The translations under genes and the position numbers were made by a program. DNA of 64,000 nt from Elysia chlorotica (Eukaryota > Mollusca > Gastropoda > Plakobranchidae), in the NCBI GenBank assembly GCA_003991915.1, contig RQTK01000321.1, forward strand, positions 253,177 to 317,176. The letters are read 5' to 3'. This document shows, piece after piece, positions 1-17,967 of this stretch; the stretch's first letter is position 1; each line of letters opens with the position of its first letter. The notes under the pieces were generated by a model. That model was not told where the DNA came from. It saw nothing but the letters and a program-made list of their open reading frames with translations, and ran no database searches.

Positions 1-31
<31 letters not shown>

Positions 32-120
32 GAGAGGAGAGAAAGAGAGGCGGGGGATAGGAAGGGGAGAGACGGAGAAGAAAGAAAGAGTCAAAGAGAG
101 GGTGGGAGAGAGGGAGAAAG
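1..120. repeat. (GA)n microsatellite, window edge
   Basis: Nearly pure purine AG dinucleotide tract, interrupted after about base 36 by GGA, GGGG and AAG units. It runs off the left edge of the window. Confidence 0.9.
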
Positions 121-1793
<1,673 letters not shown>

Positions 1794-2087
1794 CTGATTT
1801 GTATTCTATGAATATCTCAAATTTAACTACAAAAACCCTTCTCTCAATTTTTGTAGTTCACTCTATATGTCTCCGTCCGTTTTTCTCTTTATAACTGTAC
1901 TTCTCTGTATACATCATCGAAACCATCTCTCTGTCATTCTATGTGCTTTCTCAAAATCCAGCATCTTGTATTTTGGCTCCAATGTTTGTCTTTATTACCT
2001 TTCTACACATAATTCGCTGTTTTCGCATGCCCTTTGAGTATCATTGTACCTATGAACATGTTTTTTATTTCAAGCAGCTCTCTTGTT

Positions 2088-2090
2088 TTC

Positions 2091-2150
<60 letters not shown>
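2088..2150. repeat. (GTT)n microsatellite
   Basis: About 20 uninterrupted TTG units followed by a T-run. This is the complement of the AAC repeat seen in the SINE tails of this window. Confidence 0.95.
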
Positions 2151-2431
2151 GTTTTTTTTTGTATTTTTAAATTTTAGGTTACCTCTTCTGTTTGATTTTT
2201 TAATTTTTGCTTTTACTTTGATTTTATAAAACAAAATTTCAATTATTGAAGCTTTATGAATTTCATGGCATTGTCATATTTCAACTGTATGTTGTATCTA
2301 CCTAGTTAACCCCTATAATTTTATACAGTTAATCATTTGGAACACAGCCTTAGGCTGAATAAAAATACAATTGTAGAAGATAAACCGTGACAATTTTTCA
2401 AAACTTTCAGACTTCTCACCACCTGTTAACC

Positions 2432-2501
2432 ATGAAACTGGCGTTCGCTATGTGTTTGATTGTTGCCATAGTGTTACCATTGGCCTATACTTTATATAAT
2501 G
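2432..2501 (+). CDS. Secreted peptide, coding exon 1 (signal peptide)
   Basis: 23 codons plus one base (phase 1). The positively charged start and hydrophobic core are typical of a cleaved signal sequence. The donor reads G|GTAAGTG. Confidence 0.65.
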
Positions 2502-4048
2502 GTAAGTGTGAGTGAGTGTATTTTGAACAAGTCTTTGGGGAAAAAGGTCATTGGCATTGGGTCCCTATTATGCCAAGAAGATCATAGAAAATCCGAAAAG
2601 ACACCCAATAGGACCCCAGAAGACCCAAAAGGCCCGAAAAGGCTGTCGAAATGTCAATGACAAATAACCGAGGCGGGCAAACAATTAGCTTGTAAGTTAG
2701 GGGAAGTTCGAGTCGTATTATTGAGACGTAGAAAGTGCCTGAGTTCCTTCACCATTCATGGCATAATTAGGTTGTTACGTGTTTATTCGAGTCTTCTCGG
2801 GTCTTTCCGGCTGTCTTTTCGGGTCTTTTCGGGTAATCTCGGATTTTTTTTTCGGGTCTTCGCGGGCCTCAACGGTAAAAAAAAAAGTACCGTTGGCTTA
2901 GGCTTCGATTATTGAGCTCGCAAAATTAATTAAATTTTGAAGTTATTTACATCTCTACTTGTATTTGTTCTTAGGAATGAAGTTAACGTGAACTGAATTT
3001 TACCACTCCTATCGTGTTTAACTTTTTTCTTTAACTGATTAACTTCTCCATGTTTGTTTCTTAGTACAAACATGAATTTATTTACGGAGTTAATCCTTTA
3101 ATATCAAGCCGACTAAACACAACGTTTCTTCTGTTACAAAGAGTTATAATAAAACTTGTAAAAATCAAGATAAAAGTGTTTCAAAAAAGATAGACAAACT
3201 GTTCCAAAAAGCTAGATAAAACTATTCCAAGCAGCTAGATATAACAGTTGTATAGAGCAAAATAAAACGGGTCCGATGATCTTAATGGATCAAGCTAGAT
3301 TACACTGTTTCAAAGCGCTGGATGAAATTGGCCCAAAGTGATTAAAATGCTTAACAAGGCTAAAATAATGAAAATGTTCCAAAGGCTCAAAATAACTGCT
3401 CCAAAGGTAGATAAACTTTTCCAGAGATCTGGGAAAATAAAACTTTGTTCAAAGACCTTACGCTTTCTTTTCTTCTTTAAAAAATAATTTTTTACAATGA
3501 TTTGGTACTTAGGTGTCGGTTGCCACTCCTCAGTCCTAGAAATGCCAGCAACCTGAGTTAGAGTTTACATGCTTTCGCTTACTTGCAAAAACATCGAACT
3601 CCAAGGCCAACATCTATGAGCCTTTGACTTCAAATAGCATGTTCCCACTCCAATGTTGATAAAAAGGCATTGAAGGAAATTGGGATAAACACTACTTTTT
3701 AAAAGTTGAATTATGAAATTAAAAGGGACCTGGAATTTTCTCTACTACACTGCCTATTTCCCGATCATTTTCTCATAAATTGTTTTATACTTACTGAATT
3801 TCAAGACCATTAAAAGTTTGTATGATGAAAATATATGATTTAGGTTCTTATTTTCATCTGGAAAATAATAATTTGCCACGCCTTCTTTCTAATTATGAAT
3901 TTCAGAGCCTTGCACCATCGAAGAAGACGATTTTTGTTTTGGCAGTGGAATTCGAGGAAGCAACGGCTTGTACTACTGTTGTGAGAATGGGGCGTGGCCC
4001 ACAGTGCACAGCGACGACCCTGAACTCTGTGACTGCATTGCTCATTAA
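2432..4048 (+). CDS. Secreted cysteine-rich peptide (two coding exons)
   Basis: Two exons, 2432-2501 and 3906-4048, join in phase 1 to give 70 residues. Seen: exon 1 encodes a signal peptide (MKLAFAMCLIVAIVLPLAYT) and ends at a strong GTAAGT donor. Exon 2 starts after a TTTCAG acceptor and encodes an acidic chain with six cysteines spaced C-x7-C-x13-CC-x15-C-x-C, ending in CDCIAH and TAA at 4046-4048. A TTTCAG just before 2411 suggests that the 5' UTR is also spliced. The C-C-CC-C-C order is seen in many disulfide-stabilised secreted peptides (antimicrobial, regulatory or toxin-like), but the loop lengths match no family I can name, so no function is assigned. Odd: the last nine codons lie in the first unit of a 31-bp tandem repeat. 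Confidence rests on signal peptide, splice phase and a nearby poly(A) signal agreeing. Confidence 0.66.
2590..2895. repeat. Imperfect inverted repeat of CCGAAAAGACCC-type motifs
   Basis: Left side (about 2596-2642) repeats AGACCC and CCGAAAAG; right side (about 2785-2865) carries the complements, such as CTTTTCGGGTCTTTTCGGGT. A separate hairpin, CAACGGTA/TACCGTTG around an A-run, follows at about 2869-2894. The block lies in the intron of the secreted-peptide gene. Confidence 0.6.
3906..4048 (+). CDS. Secreted peptide, coding exon 2 (mature cysteine-rich chain)
   Basis: Two bases complete a Glu codon, then 46 codons and a stop. It carries all six cysteines of the mature chain. The last 31 bases of coding plus stop form repeat unit 1, in which the Leu codon is CTC while downstream copies have CTG. 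Confidence 0.65.
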
Positions 4049-4265
4049 CCCTGAACTGTGTGACTGCATTGCTCATTAACCCTGAACTGTGTGACTGCAT
4101 TGCTCATTAACCCTGAACTGTGTGACTGCATTGCTCATTAACCCTGAACTGTGTGACTGCATTGCTCATTAACCCTGAACTGTGTGACTGCATTGCTCAT
4201 TAACCCTGAACTGTGTGACTGCATTGCTCATTAACACTGCGCTGTGTGACTGCATGGCTCACTAT
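4018..4265 (+). repeat. 31-bp tandem repeat, 8 copies, starting inside the coding exon
   Basis: Units begin at 4018, 4049, 4080, 4111, 4142, 4173, 4204 and 4235. Copies 2-7 are essentially identical; copy 8 is diverged. Each of copies 1-7 would encode the same nine C-terminal residues and TAA, but 31 is not a multiple of three, so successive copies fall in successive frames. Confidence 0.95.
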
Positions 4266-4276
4266 ACAGAAAAACA

Positions 4277-4282
4277 AATAAA
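4277..4282 (+). promoter_or_regulatory. Poly(A) signal of the secreted-peptide gene
   Basis: Canonical AATAAA, 229 bp after the stop and just beyond the last 31-bp repeat. This places the whole repeat array in the predicted 3' UTR. Confidence 0.55.
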
Positions 4283-4523
4283 TCAGTTATAAATAACCCA
4301 CAAAAATCGTTTAAACGCTTTGCTCTTTTTTAAAGTTTGTTTTATTTATTTTTTTATATAAAAAATAAAACAATGGCTTTTAGTGTGGAATGTCTTCACA
4401 AAAAAATTGTTTAAATCGAGGCCTACGCTCTCAGACAGCAAGAATGGTGAAAATTATGAAAAGGTTCCTGCGTTGGAAAACAAATGTCGCAAAGAAAAAA
4501 TAATGATGTAAGTACAACGTTAT

Positions 4524-4591
4524 GGTAAGCTTAACACTCGTCTTAAGAAGGATTACGATGAGTTGTAAGCTACAATGACGTTAAACTTACC
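4524..4591. mobile_element. Small MITE-like inverted-repeat element, copy 1
   Basis: Ends GGTAAGCTTAAC (4524-4535) and GTTAAACTTACC (4580-4591) are inverted repeats with one mismatch. The internal GAGTTGTAAGCT at 4560 recurs in a related element at 12382-12436. No coding capacity. The surrounding 4283-5495 is otherwise AT-rich with no gene seen. Confidence 0.5.
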
Positions 4592-5495
4592 ACCCAGTTA
4601 CGTCTAGTTGAAAGTCTCAATATCTTAAAAGAACTTATTGTGAAATTTCCGAATGATTATGATAGCTCTAAAATACAGAAGATAATGAAAGCGAGCTTGC
4701 AAAAGAGTGGAAGTCTTTCGAAATTAAGAGTGCATTAATATTTTACTAAGACAGAATTAATTTTTTCAACCACATGATCTCTGGTTTTTAGTGATTTGAA
4801 TTGACATTTTAGTATGAAAAAATTTCGACGGACTTTTTTGTGAGGAACATTTCTGTCGAAGAGGCCATAGAGCAGTTCGCGATTAAAAATCCATTTTTTT
4901 TTTATAGACAACTAGAACTTGACTGGAGAAAATAACCCCTAATTTTAGAACTGAAAGGTCATTCCGTCGGAGGGAAAACATCACTTTGACGCATTTGGTC
5001 GAATTAACTTCACAGGAATAATTAATGTTCGTATTTAAAAAAATGATTATGTTCCGTTTCTCTCTTGACGGTCACACTATAATTATAACACTTTTTGAAT
5101 AATTATTATAATTCCATAGTAGTTAGATACGTTTGCGTTTTTGATTTAGGATATAATGGGATCGATGGTTTCAGAGGACAAAACCATTATTAGAATATTT
5201 ATTAATTATATATAAATAAATACATAATTATGCCGATATTAAAAAATATGTGTGCTCTCAAATGATGGAATTAAAAAAAATGTTATCTGCAAATATAAAA
5301 AATTCATATGACACACATGTATCGCAAATGTGGCAAAACCACACCCAACTTTAAAAAAAAAAAGACTTAAGATCATAGACTACCATGCCTATTTTTAAAA
5401 CTACCTTAAACATCGCGGCAGCAGTACGCTTCTCATACAGTTTTCTTAATCAAGTGACCAGAGATGCTAAAAAAAACTTACTATTGTAACTCAAC

Positions 5496-6544
5496 ATGTC
5501 CTTCAAAAATAACACAACAATAGACTTATCCAGCCTTCCATTCTTCCGTGCATAGTTGCACGTCTCACAAATCCTAAATCCTTTTTGGTCTAGTTTAATT
5601 CTTATAGGGTTCTTCTCAAATGGCGTAAATGTGACCGTTTTCCTGAGGGCCGGAGTGAAAGATAGTGTGACCACGCTGCTGTTTGTCCTCTCCATCTCCG
5701 ATGCGGTTTTCCTTATTCTAATTACCCCAACAATGATAGTGTACAACGTTATTACTCCACCAATAGTAACGGGGCATTATCTATGTTTATTGGCCTGCGA
5801 TGACTTTCTAAGATTACTCCTCCTTCATTTCTGTATTTCTGGGTGTGACGAGATGTGCTTGCGTGGTGAAACCTCTTCACTTTAAGTCTACGTTTACAAC
5901 AAAACGGACCTATGTTGCAGCCATAATTCTGCTCGTGATAAACGTGCTTTCTCACGTACCAGTGCTGAGTATATCACGGTTGGGATAGAGAAGAGATCCT
6001 GAGACAAATAGCTCCCAGTTAACTTTAGTAAGAGATAGCCGTGCAGAGCAAGCCAAAAAAATGAGAATCAACGATATCCTCAGTAAGAACCTGATTGCGT
6101 GGACGTCCTTCATTGTCATGGTTGGCTGTGTCATTCTTTTGAGTCTCAAACTGCGGGAGTCATCCAAAGTGAGGTCAAACTCTGGCGCTAGACCAAGTCC
6201 AGGTACCGGTGAAGCAAGCACTCAAAAGGCAGCACAAAATGTGGACGTTGTCCCCCAAGGCTGTCCACGTTGTAAAGTCTGTGGTGCTGGTTTGTTCCAT
6301 CTTTATCGTGGCTCAGTTACCGTCAGTTTGTTACTCTGTCGCCCGGGTAGCCGTCGCAGGGTTTATCGAAGGAGGTAATCTTTACTGTCTGATCAGCATT
6401 GCTCTTAAAGTGAGCTTGACCTGTTACATGGCTAACGCGTCCTTGAAAATTTTCGTGTACTATAACTATAACAGCAAGTACAAAGCTGTCTTTCGATCAC
6501 TTTTGAGAATCCCAGATAAAGAGATCAAATCCCAGTCAAAATGA
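5496..6544 (+). pseudogene. Rhodopsin-like (class A) GPCR pseudogene, intronless
   Basis: Fragments in different frames line up as one seven-helix receptor. The likely start at 5496 begins MSFKNNTTIDL (N-glycosylation site). TM1/TM2 lie at about 5586-5730 (FFSNGVNVTVF, then LLFVLSISDAVFLI with the conserved SD). After a frameshift near 5780-5815 come the TM3 end and ICL2 (TRCACVVKPLHFK, in DRY position) and TM4. TM5 is near 6091-6150; after a second frameshift near 6200 come TM6 (SVVLVCSIFIVAQLPSVCYS) and TM7 (ANASLKIFVYYNYNSKY, in NPxxY position), with a stop at 6542-6544. Lesions: in-frame TAG at 5553, frameshift before TM3, TAG after SRLG near 5987, frameshift in ICL3. The sequence style resembles gastropod chemosensory or peptide GPCRs; no ligand can be inferred. 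Confidence 0.75.
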
Positions 6545-7287
6545 TAAAATAGTAAAACATTTGGAAGAATCATATAAAAAAATCATGAATTATTTTCAGT
6601 TCATCTTTTATTTTAAATTAAACATGCAACCCTTCATAAATTATGTTTTGTCAAACAAAATTAACAAGGACACGTTCACTTCTATCAACATGTTTTGTTT
6701 CGGTAGCAAAAGTATTTCTATAACCCTTTTGAAATAAATATCAAATAATTATTAAAAGGTCTGTCTTTGCACTTTACAAATTTCTGTTCCCCTGGACAAA
6801 ACTAAGCATCTGACCCTATAATATTTAAAAATTACAAATCAATGTTAATAACCCAACAGCAGTAAAAATCCTAATTATAACTCTATCAAAGAATCATTAT
6901 TATAACTCTACCAAAGAATGTGAAAGAGCTCAAGAAAAAATGGTCGATTTTAATGAAATGAGAGGCTAATCAAATAGTTATGATTATGACTAGCAGAAAG
7001 ATGAAGGCGAAAAGATATATTCATTTGCAACAAAATCACATATTATAATATTACTGAATATATAAGTCATAATAAGCAATAAATGGATATTAAAGTAGTT
7101 TAAGTAAGTATAAATTTCTTATAATATTTTAACACATTATATCCACTAGTCACGCATATTGGTTCAGAAAATCTTTAAATAACAAAAAAGAGTATTATTG
7201 TTGTTGTTTTTTTTTTTGAGCATTTTCGTCTATCATTTGAAAAAAATCTATCTTAAAACATGAAAATCCAAAACGGGTATATGACTC
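6545..7287. other. AT-rich intergenic sequence
   Basis: No coding exon, tRNA-like head or clear repeat recognised. Short T-runs and a GTT patch occur near 7195. Confidence 0.4.
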
Positions 7288-7411
7288 CTAAATCTTTCTT
7301 CTCCATCTGAAGGCTATAAATTTACTGCTGTCTCGGATTACCTCTAACACAGCACCATTTATCTTCTCTAACATCACAAGTTTTAGGAAAGCTTCTACGA
7401 CTTGGCCACAT
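7288..7411 (-). CDS. Second terminal exon of the HPGD-like dehydrogenase (paralogous or alternative)
   Basis: After a TTCAG acceptor the exon has one phase-completing base, 40 codons and TAG. It reads QVVEAFLKLVMLEKINGAVL, clearly homologous to the terminal exon at 9247-9388 (SVVEAFIDLVTLEKMNGADL). It matches the end of the SDR fold, where human HPGD has the segment ending in LNGAIMKI. Its acceptor phase equals that of the other terminal exon, so the donor at 10320 could use either. It may be an alternative last exon, or a relic of a duplicated gene whose other exons are gone. The tail is shorter and more basic (RWRRKI). Confidence 0.55.
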
Positions 7412-7439
7412 CTGAACCACAGGATGAATAGATGGAGTC

Positions 7440-7700
7440 TATGGGTTGAGTTGTTGCTAGGTGTCCAACGTCAACTCCATATAGGCTATATTGTGGATGG
7501 GCCCCAAGGTTAACGTCTGACAGGTTTACGTGCTGCCACACACTGTCTGCATACCATTACTCTTACCCAGCCGGTCACATTAAACTGACACCGACCCAGC
7601 CAGTAGTGGACGAAGGCGTCAGAGTGGGGCTGGAACCACGGACCTCCTGCGATAATAGCTGATGTTATTCCCCAAGGCTCCGAGCTTCCCGTCTAGCTGG
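7440..7700 (-). mobile_element. tRNA-derived SINE, copy 1
   Basis: Reverse-strand copy of the family best seen at 16992-17240: the (AAC)-type tail end lies at about 7450, then the body, then a decayed tRNA-like head near 7640-7690. Diverged from consensus. Confidence 0.7.
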
Positions 7701-7912
7701 AGACATTAAAACTGTCTTGTTACAGAAGTGTTCAGAAGTGAGTACTGATATGGTACTTTTTTAAAGGCTCATAACTCTTTCATTTAAAAAAGCCACGGCT
7801 TAAGTCTACATGTCTGCTTTCTGCATAACCTCCTAACTATATCACCATCTTTGTAGTTAGTGCACATATCTATCTCTTTCCTATTTATTACTTTTTTTTT
7901 ACTTTCTAACTT

Positions 7913-8295
7913 TGTCTCTTCTCCTTTTTTTAAAAGATCGTAATTGTTATTTTAGTTTCAGGATTTCTTAAAATAATTTGGATGTTGTTGTTGTTGAGTT
8001 AGTTTAACGTGCCACAACAGCACTATATAGGCTATATTGTGGACGAGCCCCAAGACTGACGTCTGACAATTTTATGTGCTGCCACACACGAGACAGGGCG
8101 GGGATACCATGACTCCTGTCTGACAATTTTATGTGCTGCCACACACGAGACAGGGCGGGGATACCATGACTCCTGTCTCAGCCGGTCACATTAAACTGAC
8201 ACCGACCCAACCAGTAGGGAGTGCAATCGCCAGGGCTCGAACCCGGACCTTTTGCGTCGGAAGCCGATAGTCTACCCCAGGATCACCGCGCTTAA
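7913..8295 (-). mobile_element. tRNA-derived SINE, copy 2, with internal 57-bp duplication
   Basis: SINE body and head run 7983-8295 in reverse orientation. The tract 8061-8117 is repeated exactly at 8118-8174. The 3' flank 7913-7985 matches, inverted, the 3' flank of the SINE at 17572-17820, so the homologous block exceeds the usual SINE. Confidence 0.8.
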
Positions 8296-8368
8296 GACGT
8301 GTTTTAAAAGCATTTCGTTGTCTGTCTAAGTTTAAGTTGAGTCTACAACAAACATTGCTGAATGAAAG

Positions 8369-8640
8369 GGGGGGGGGGGGGGGGGGGGGCGAGCTAGTAC
8401 AAGTGGTAGAGCATAAACTTCCCAAGGGGCAGGCACAAGGTCCTAGCCCACGATCAGGCAAAATGTTTGCTTTGGATTTGGCTCCCCTATTGTTTAAATC
8501 GGTGCAGTATAAAATGATCGGCCCAAAATCCTGGTATCGCCACATTGTCTAGAGTGTGGAAGTGTGCAAAATTGTTAGGCGTCAGTCTTGGGACTCGTCC
8601 AATATAGGGATCTACTTTGGAACCTAAGAGACGTAAAACT
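8369..8640 (+). mobile_element. Poly(G) tract followed by a diverged SINE
   Basis: A run of about 20 G precedes a tRNA-like head (AGTACAAGTGGTAGAGCATA near 8396). Further along come the SINE body motifs GGCGTCAGTCTTGGGACTCG (about 8579) and the tail motif CCTAAGAGACGT (about 8622). The tail resembles CCTAGGAGACGTTAA at 55586 and 58564. Confidence 0.5.
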
Positions 8641-8904
8641 TGGTAAGTGCTCCTTTCTTAAATACGAAGGTGTGGACAAGATAAAAAAACAAAAAACGTC
8701 ATTGGGTAGATGTATTGTGTTGAAATGAATAAAATTTATCTACGAGTAAATACATAAAAACTGTACTCAAAACACTTTTCGCATTTTTACATTAATTTTA
8801 TTGGATTGACCAGACACTTAAGTCAAATAAGCCTTATAATGGAACATTACAATAATAAATATTTGCATTATAAAAAGATGGTGATTTTAAAGAAAGAATC
8901 CTTT

Positions 8905-8988
8905 TTACCCAATAAATGCTGGCCATGAGTCGTCTGCATCGCCAGAAATGTCGAGCACTCCGTCCCCACCAAGGTCAAGTGTTTGGAG
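8905..8988 (-). CDS. Orphan coding-like exon downstream of the dehydrogenase
   Basis: After a CATTAG acceptor, 27 codons read LQTLDLGGDGVLDISGDADD and SWPAFIG and then TAA. Composition is markedly more GC-rich than its surroundings. It lies between the two alternative terminal exons of the SDR gene, on the same strand. It could be a further last exon or a relic; I cannot name a homologue. Confidence 0.3.
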   Translation of the reverse strand, partial: LQTLDLGGDGVLDISGDADDSWPAFIG

Positions 8989-9246
8989 CTAATGGTTTTA
9001 GAAGAAGGTTAAACCTTTTATCTTTCATATCTCAGCTTAAAAGCAACTTTTTTCTTTTATATATGTTTTAGAGTGTTTTTTTAGTCAAGGTATGACTGAA
9101 ATGCGGACAAAATTGATGGATTTTCCGTGGACTATATCCGAGTGACTTACAGCACACTATACCCCTACTATTATAATCCAATCTTCTAAGGCTCCATTAT
9201 GAAACAATAATTGGTCATCGCACAAAACAGTTTTCTTTTTAAAATG

Positions 9247-15450
<6,204 letters not shown>

Positions 15451-16268
15451 GGCGATTGATTAATTTTATTGTCGATTTCAGTTCGATGTTTCCTGAAGGT
15501 GGCTTACGACGGTTTCTCTCCAAAGCAATCGGGTAATTAAATTTATTGTTTGACAATAATATAAGACTAAATGTCTTCATACGGCTGCTATTAGCACAGT
15601 GTTTTTTTTTTAAGTTGGTAGGATTAAAAAACGCTCTGTTACACCACAAAAAGCATCAATTTTAAAAATAAGGTAAATTGTAACCCAATTTAAAGCTGAT
15701 TTTCATCAGCCATGGATAGAAAGACGAATCCCTGATCCAATCATTATAGTTATAACATGGCAATGAAAAAAAAATGATATAACGTCAAGTTCAATGCGAC
15801 ACCAATTTTAGCGTTGTAACTTAATCTGCATCTAATTTCTATAGGCGTAAAGGATAACATTAAACTTTTTCAAGCAGGAAAGCAATCGAAAAAAATGTTA
15901 GAACATACAAATTATCGATAATGTGTAGAACTTGAAGAATGACTAGGACTGCCTCCAATTACAGCTGCGGTTCTCTTTCAGGCGTATTGTATTTAAAGTA
16001 TGGATTACACCACAGTCAGTATCGTGTACGACCCACATTGTTTTAACTACAAGAGTGTGTTGCACCCATTTGAGTGGGTTATTATGTACATTTATTCGAG
16101 AGGCTATTAGACATTTGCCACAGAATAAAAATGTTATAGTAGTAACGCACTGAGAGACTGAAAATTTCTTTAAAAGAACGTTTAAGTTTCCTTAAGTATT
16201 TTTTGGACCTAGTAACCTTGAAAGGGCAAAATATAGACATACTTCTACGCCACTTGTGGGTCCGTGTT
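15451..16268. other. Upstream region of the SDR gene
   Basis: AT-rich; should contain the SDR promoter but no clear TATA box or initiator is recognised. No other gene seen. Confidence 0.4.
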
Positions 16269-16420
16269 GTTGGGTCAGTCTCAGAATAATGTGGTCGGCT
16301 GAGACAGGAGTGGAGGCCTCCACGCACTGTGTTTGTATGGCAACACGTCAAATTGTCAGACGGTAGCCTCGGGGCCCGTCTACAATATAGCCTATATAAT
16401 GCTGACGTTATGCGTTAGGC
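16269..16420 (+). mobile_element. tRNA-derived SINE, 3' part
   Basis: Body motifs GGTCGGCTGAGACAGGAGT, GTCAGACG and GGGGCCCGTCTACAATATAG in order; head absent. Confidence 0.75.
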
Positions 16421-16990
16421 AAATAATTTATCGCTAGTTATGGGCTCAAAACATCCAGCCTCGGTTTGAACTCCGGAGGTTGATATTCAGCTATCTCCAG
16501 ATCTCTCATCATACAGCGACTACATTAATGTTATCAATAATTAAAAGTAGAATAGGATTAGCAGTGGGCAGTCATAATATAAATAACATCAGTTTCACAG
16601 ACGGTATCGCCCTCGTTTCAGAAGATGAAAATGGAATTTAAGTTAACGTATACGAAAAGACGATCGAGAATCGAAATAATTATGTCCTCTAATTAAAAGC
16701 AAATTGAAAATAGCGAATTATAGCAAATTGAAACGCTAGTTGGACAAAATTCAAATACTTCGTGGTGATGATACAATATTGTTATAGAAAACGCAAAGTG
16801 CGACGAAGAAATCAAGACATAAAGAGGGCAAACTAAAAAATTTAATAGCCCTTCAGAGTATGAACCATATTTTGACTCATAGCAAACTAGTAAGACATAC
16901 GAATTAAATGCTATGTACACCCTGCCCTCACGTGCAACAGCGAGACTTGGTCATTGAGCAAGCAACTAGGGAAAATTATCCCCGCATCTA
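16421..16990. other. AT-rich intergenic sequence
   Basis: No coding exon or repeat recognised between two SINE copies. Confidence 0.4.
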
Positions 16991-16991
16991 A

Positions 16992-17240
16992 CGCGGTGGC
17001 CCTGGGGTAGAACATCGGCTTCCGACGCAAAAGGTCCGGGTTCGAATCCTGACGATTTCGCTCCCTACTGGTTGGGTTGGTTTCAGTTTAAATTGACCGG
17101 CTGAGACAGGAGTCATCCCCGTCCTGTCTCGTGTGTGGCAGCACATAAAATTGTCAGAAGTGCGTCTTGGGGCCCGTCCACAATATAGCCTATATACTGC
17201 TGATGTTCGACGTTAAACCAACTCAACAACAACAACCCTG
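16992..17240 (+). mobile_element. tRNA-derived SINE, best-preserved copy
   Basis: The 5' head is tRNA-like: an A-box-like TGGCCCTGGGG near 16996 and a perfect B box GGTTCGAATCC at 17039-17049. The body contains GACCGGCTGAGACAGGAGTC, CTGTCTCGTGTGTGGCAGCA and GGGCCCGTCCACAATATAGC. The 3' end is AAACCAACTC plus (AAC)n. This is the pattern of an RNA polymerase III SINE mobilised by a LINE partner. Confidence 0.9.
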
Positions 17241-17530
17241 CAGCTAAGATGGGGTTCTTACTAGTAATACTACGCTTAGAGTTTGTACGAAAACTGTTCG
17301 GCAACAAAGAAAACGAACAAAAGATTTTTTTTTTTAAAGGAGTAGACACAGTATAAAATCTCATCATTCGAAGTATGGCGGTCTTCCGCCTTTCTCGGTC
17401 TATCATCGTACTAATAAGATTTTCCCGTGTTATGTCGAACTATCTATATCCTTTACAAGTTGTTTGACAAAATAGATCTTTGCTACATTCCCACGCTTCC
17501 TTTTCCATGACTTCGCTCCCATGAGAGTGC
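17241..17530. other. Unique spacer between two SINEs
   Basis: No gene or repeat recognised apart from a T-run near 17326. Confidence 0.35.
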
Positions 17531-17571
17531 AGGGGGGGGGGGGGGGGGGGGGGGGGCATCGTGGGGGGGGG
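17531..17571. repeat. Poly(G) tracts
   Basis: A run of about 26 G and, after CATCGT, a second run of about 10 G, directly before a SINE head. G-runs of this length are assembly-error prone and can form G-quadruplexes. Confidence 0.9.
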
Positions 17572-17890
17572 GGTGGTCCTGGGGTAGAACATCGGCTTCC
17601 GACGGAAAAGGTCCGGGTTCGAGCCCTGGCGATTGCACTCCCTACTGGTTGGGTCGGTGTCAGTTTAATGTGACCGGCTGAGACAGGAGTCGTGGTATCC
17701 CCTATCTGTCTCGTGTGGGGGAGCACATAAACTTGCCAGACGTCAGTCTTGGGGCCCGTCTACAGCATAGCCTACATATTGCTGATGTTGGACGTTAAAC
17801 CAACTCAACAACAACAACATCCAAATTGTTTTAAGAAATCCTGAAACTAAAATAACAATTACGATCTTTTTTTAAAAAGGAGAAGAGACA
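17572..17890 (+). mobile_element. tRNA-derived SINE with extended 3' flank
   Basis: Head with B box GGTTCGAGCCC, full body and (AAC)n tail ending at about 17820. The following 17821-17890 matches, inverted, 7913-7985 beside another SINE copy. Confidence 0.88.
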
Positions 17891-17901
17891 ACAACAACAA
17901 T

Positions 17902-17966
<65 letters not shown>

Positions 17967-17967
17967 C
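17887..17967. repeat. (ACA)n microsatellite
   Basis: About 26 ACA units beginning next to the SINE 3' flank. Confidence 0.93.

Noticed and set aside
4018-4265. CRISPR-like direct repeats
   Set aside because: 31-bp units are contiguous with no spacers.
16992-17064. Possible functional tRNA gene
   Set aside because: A/B-box-like sequence is present, but the cloverleaf is not completed and the sequence continues into a SINE body repeated elsewhere.
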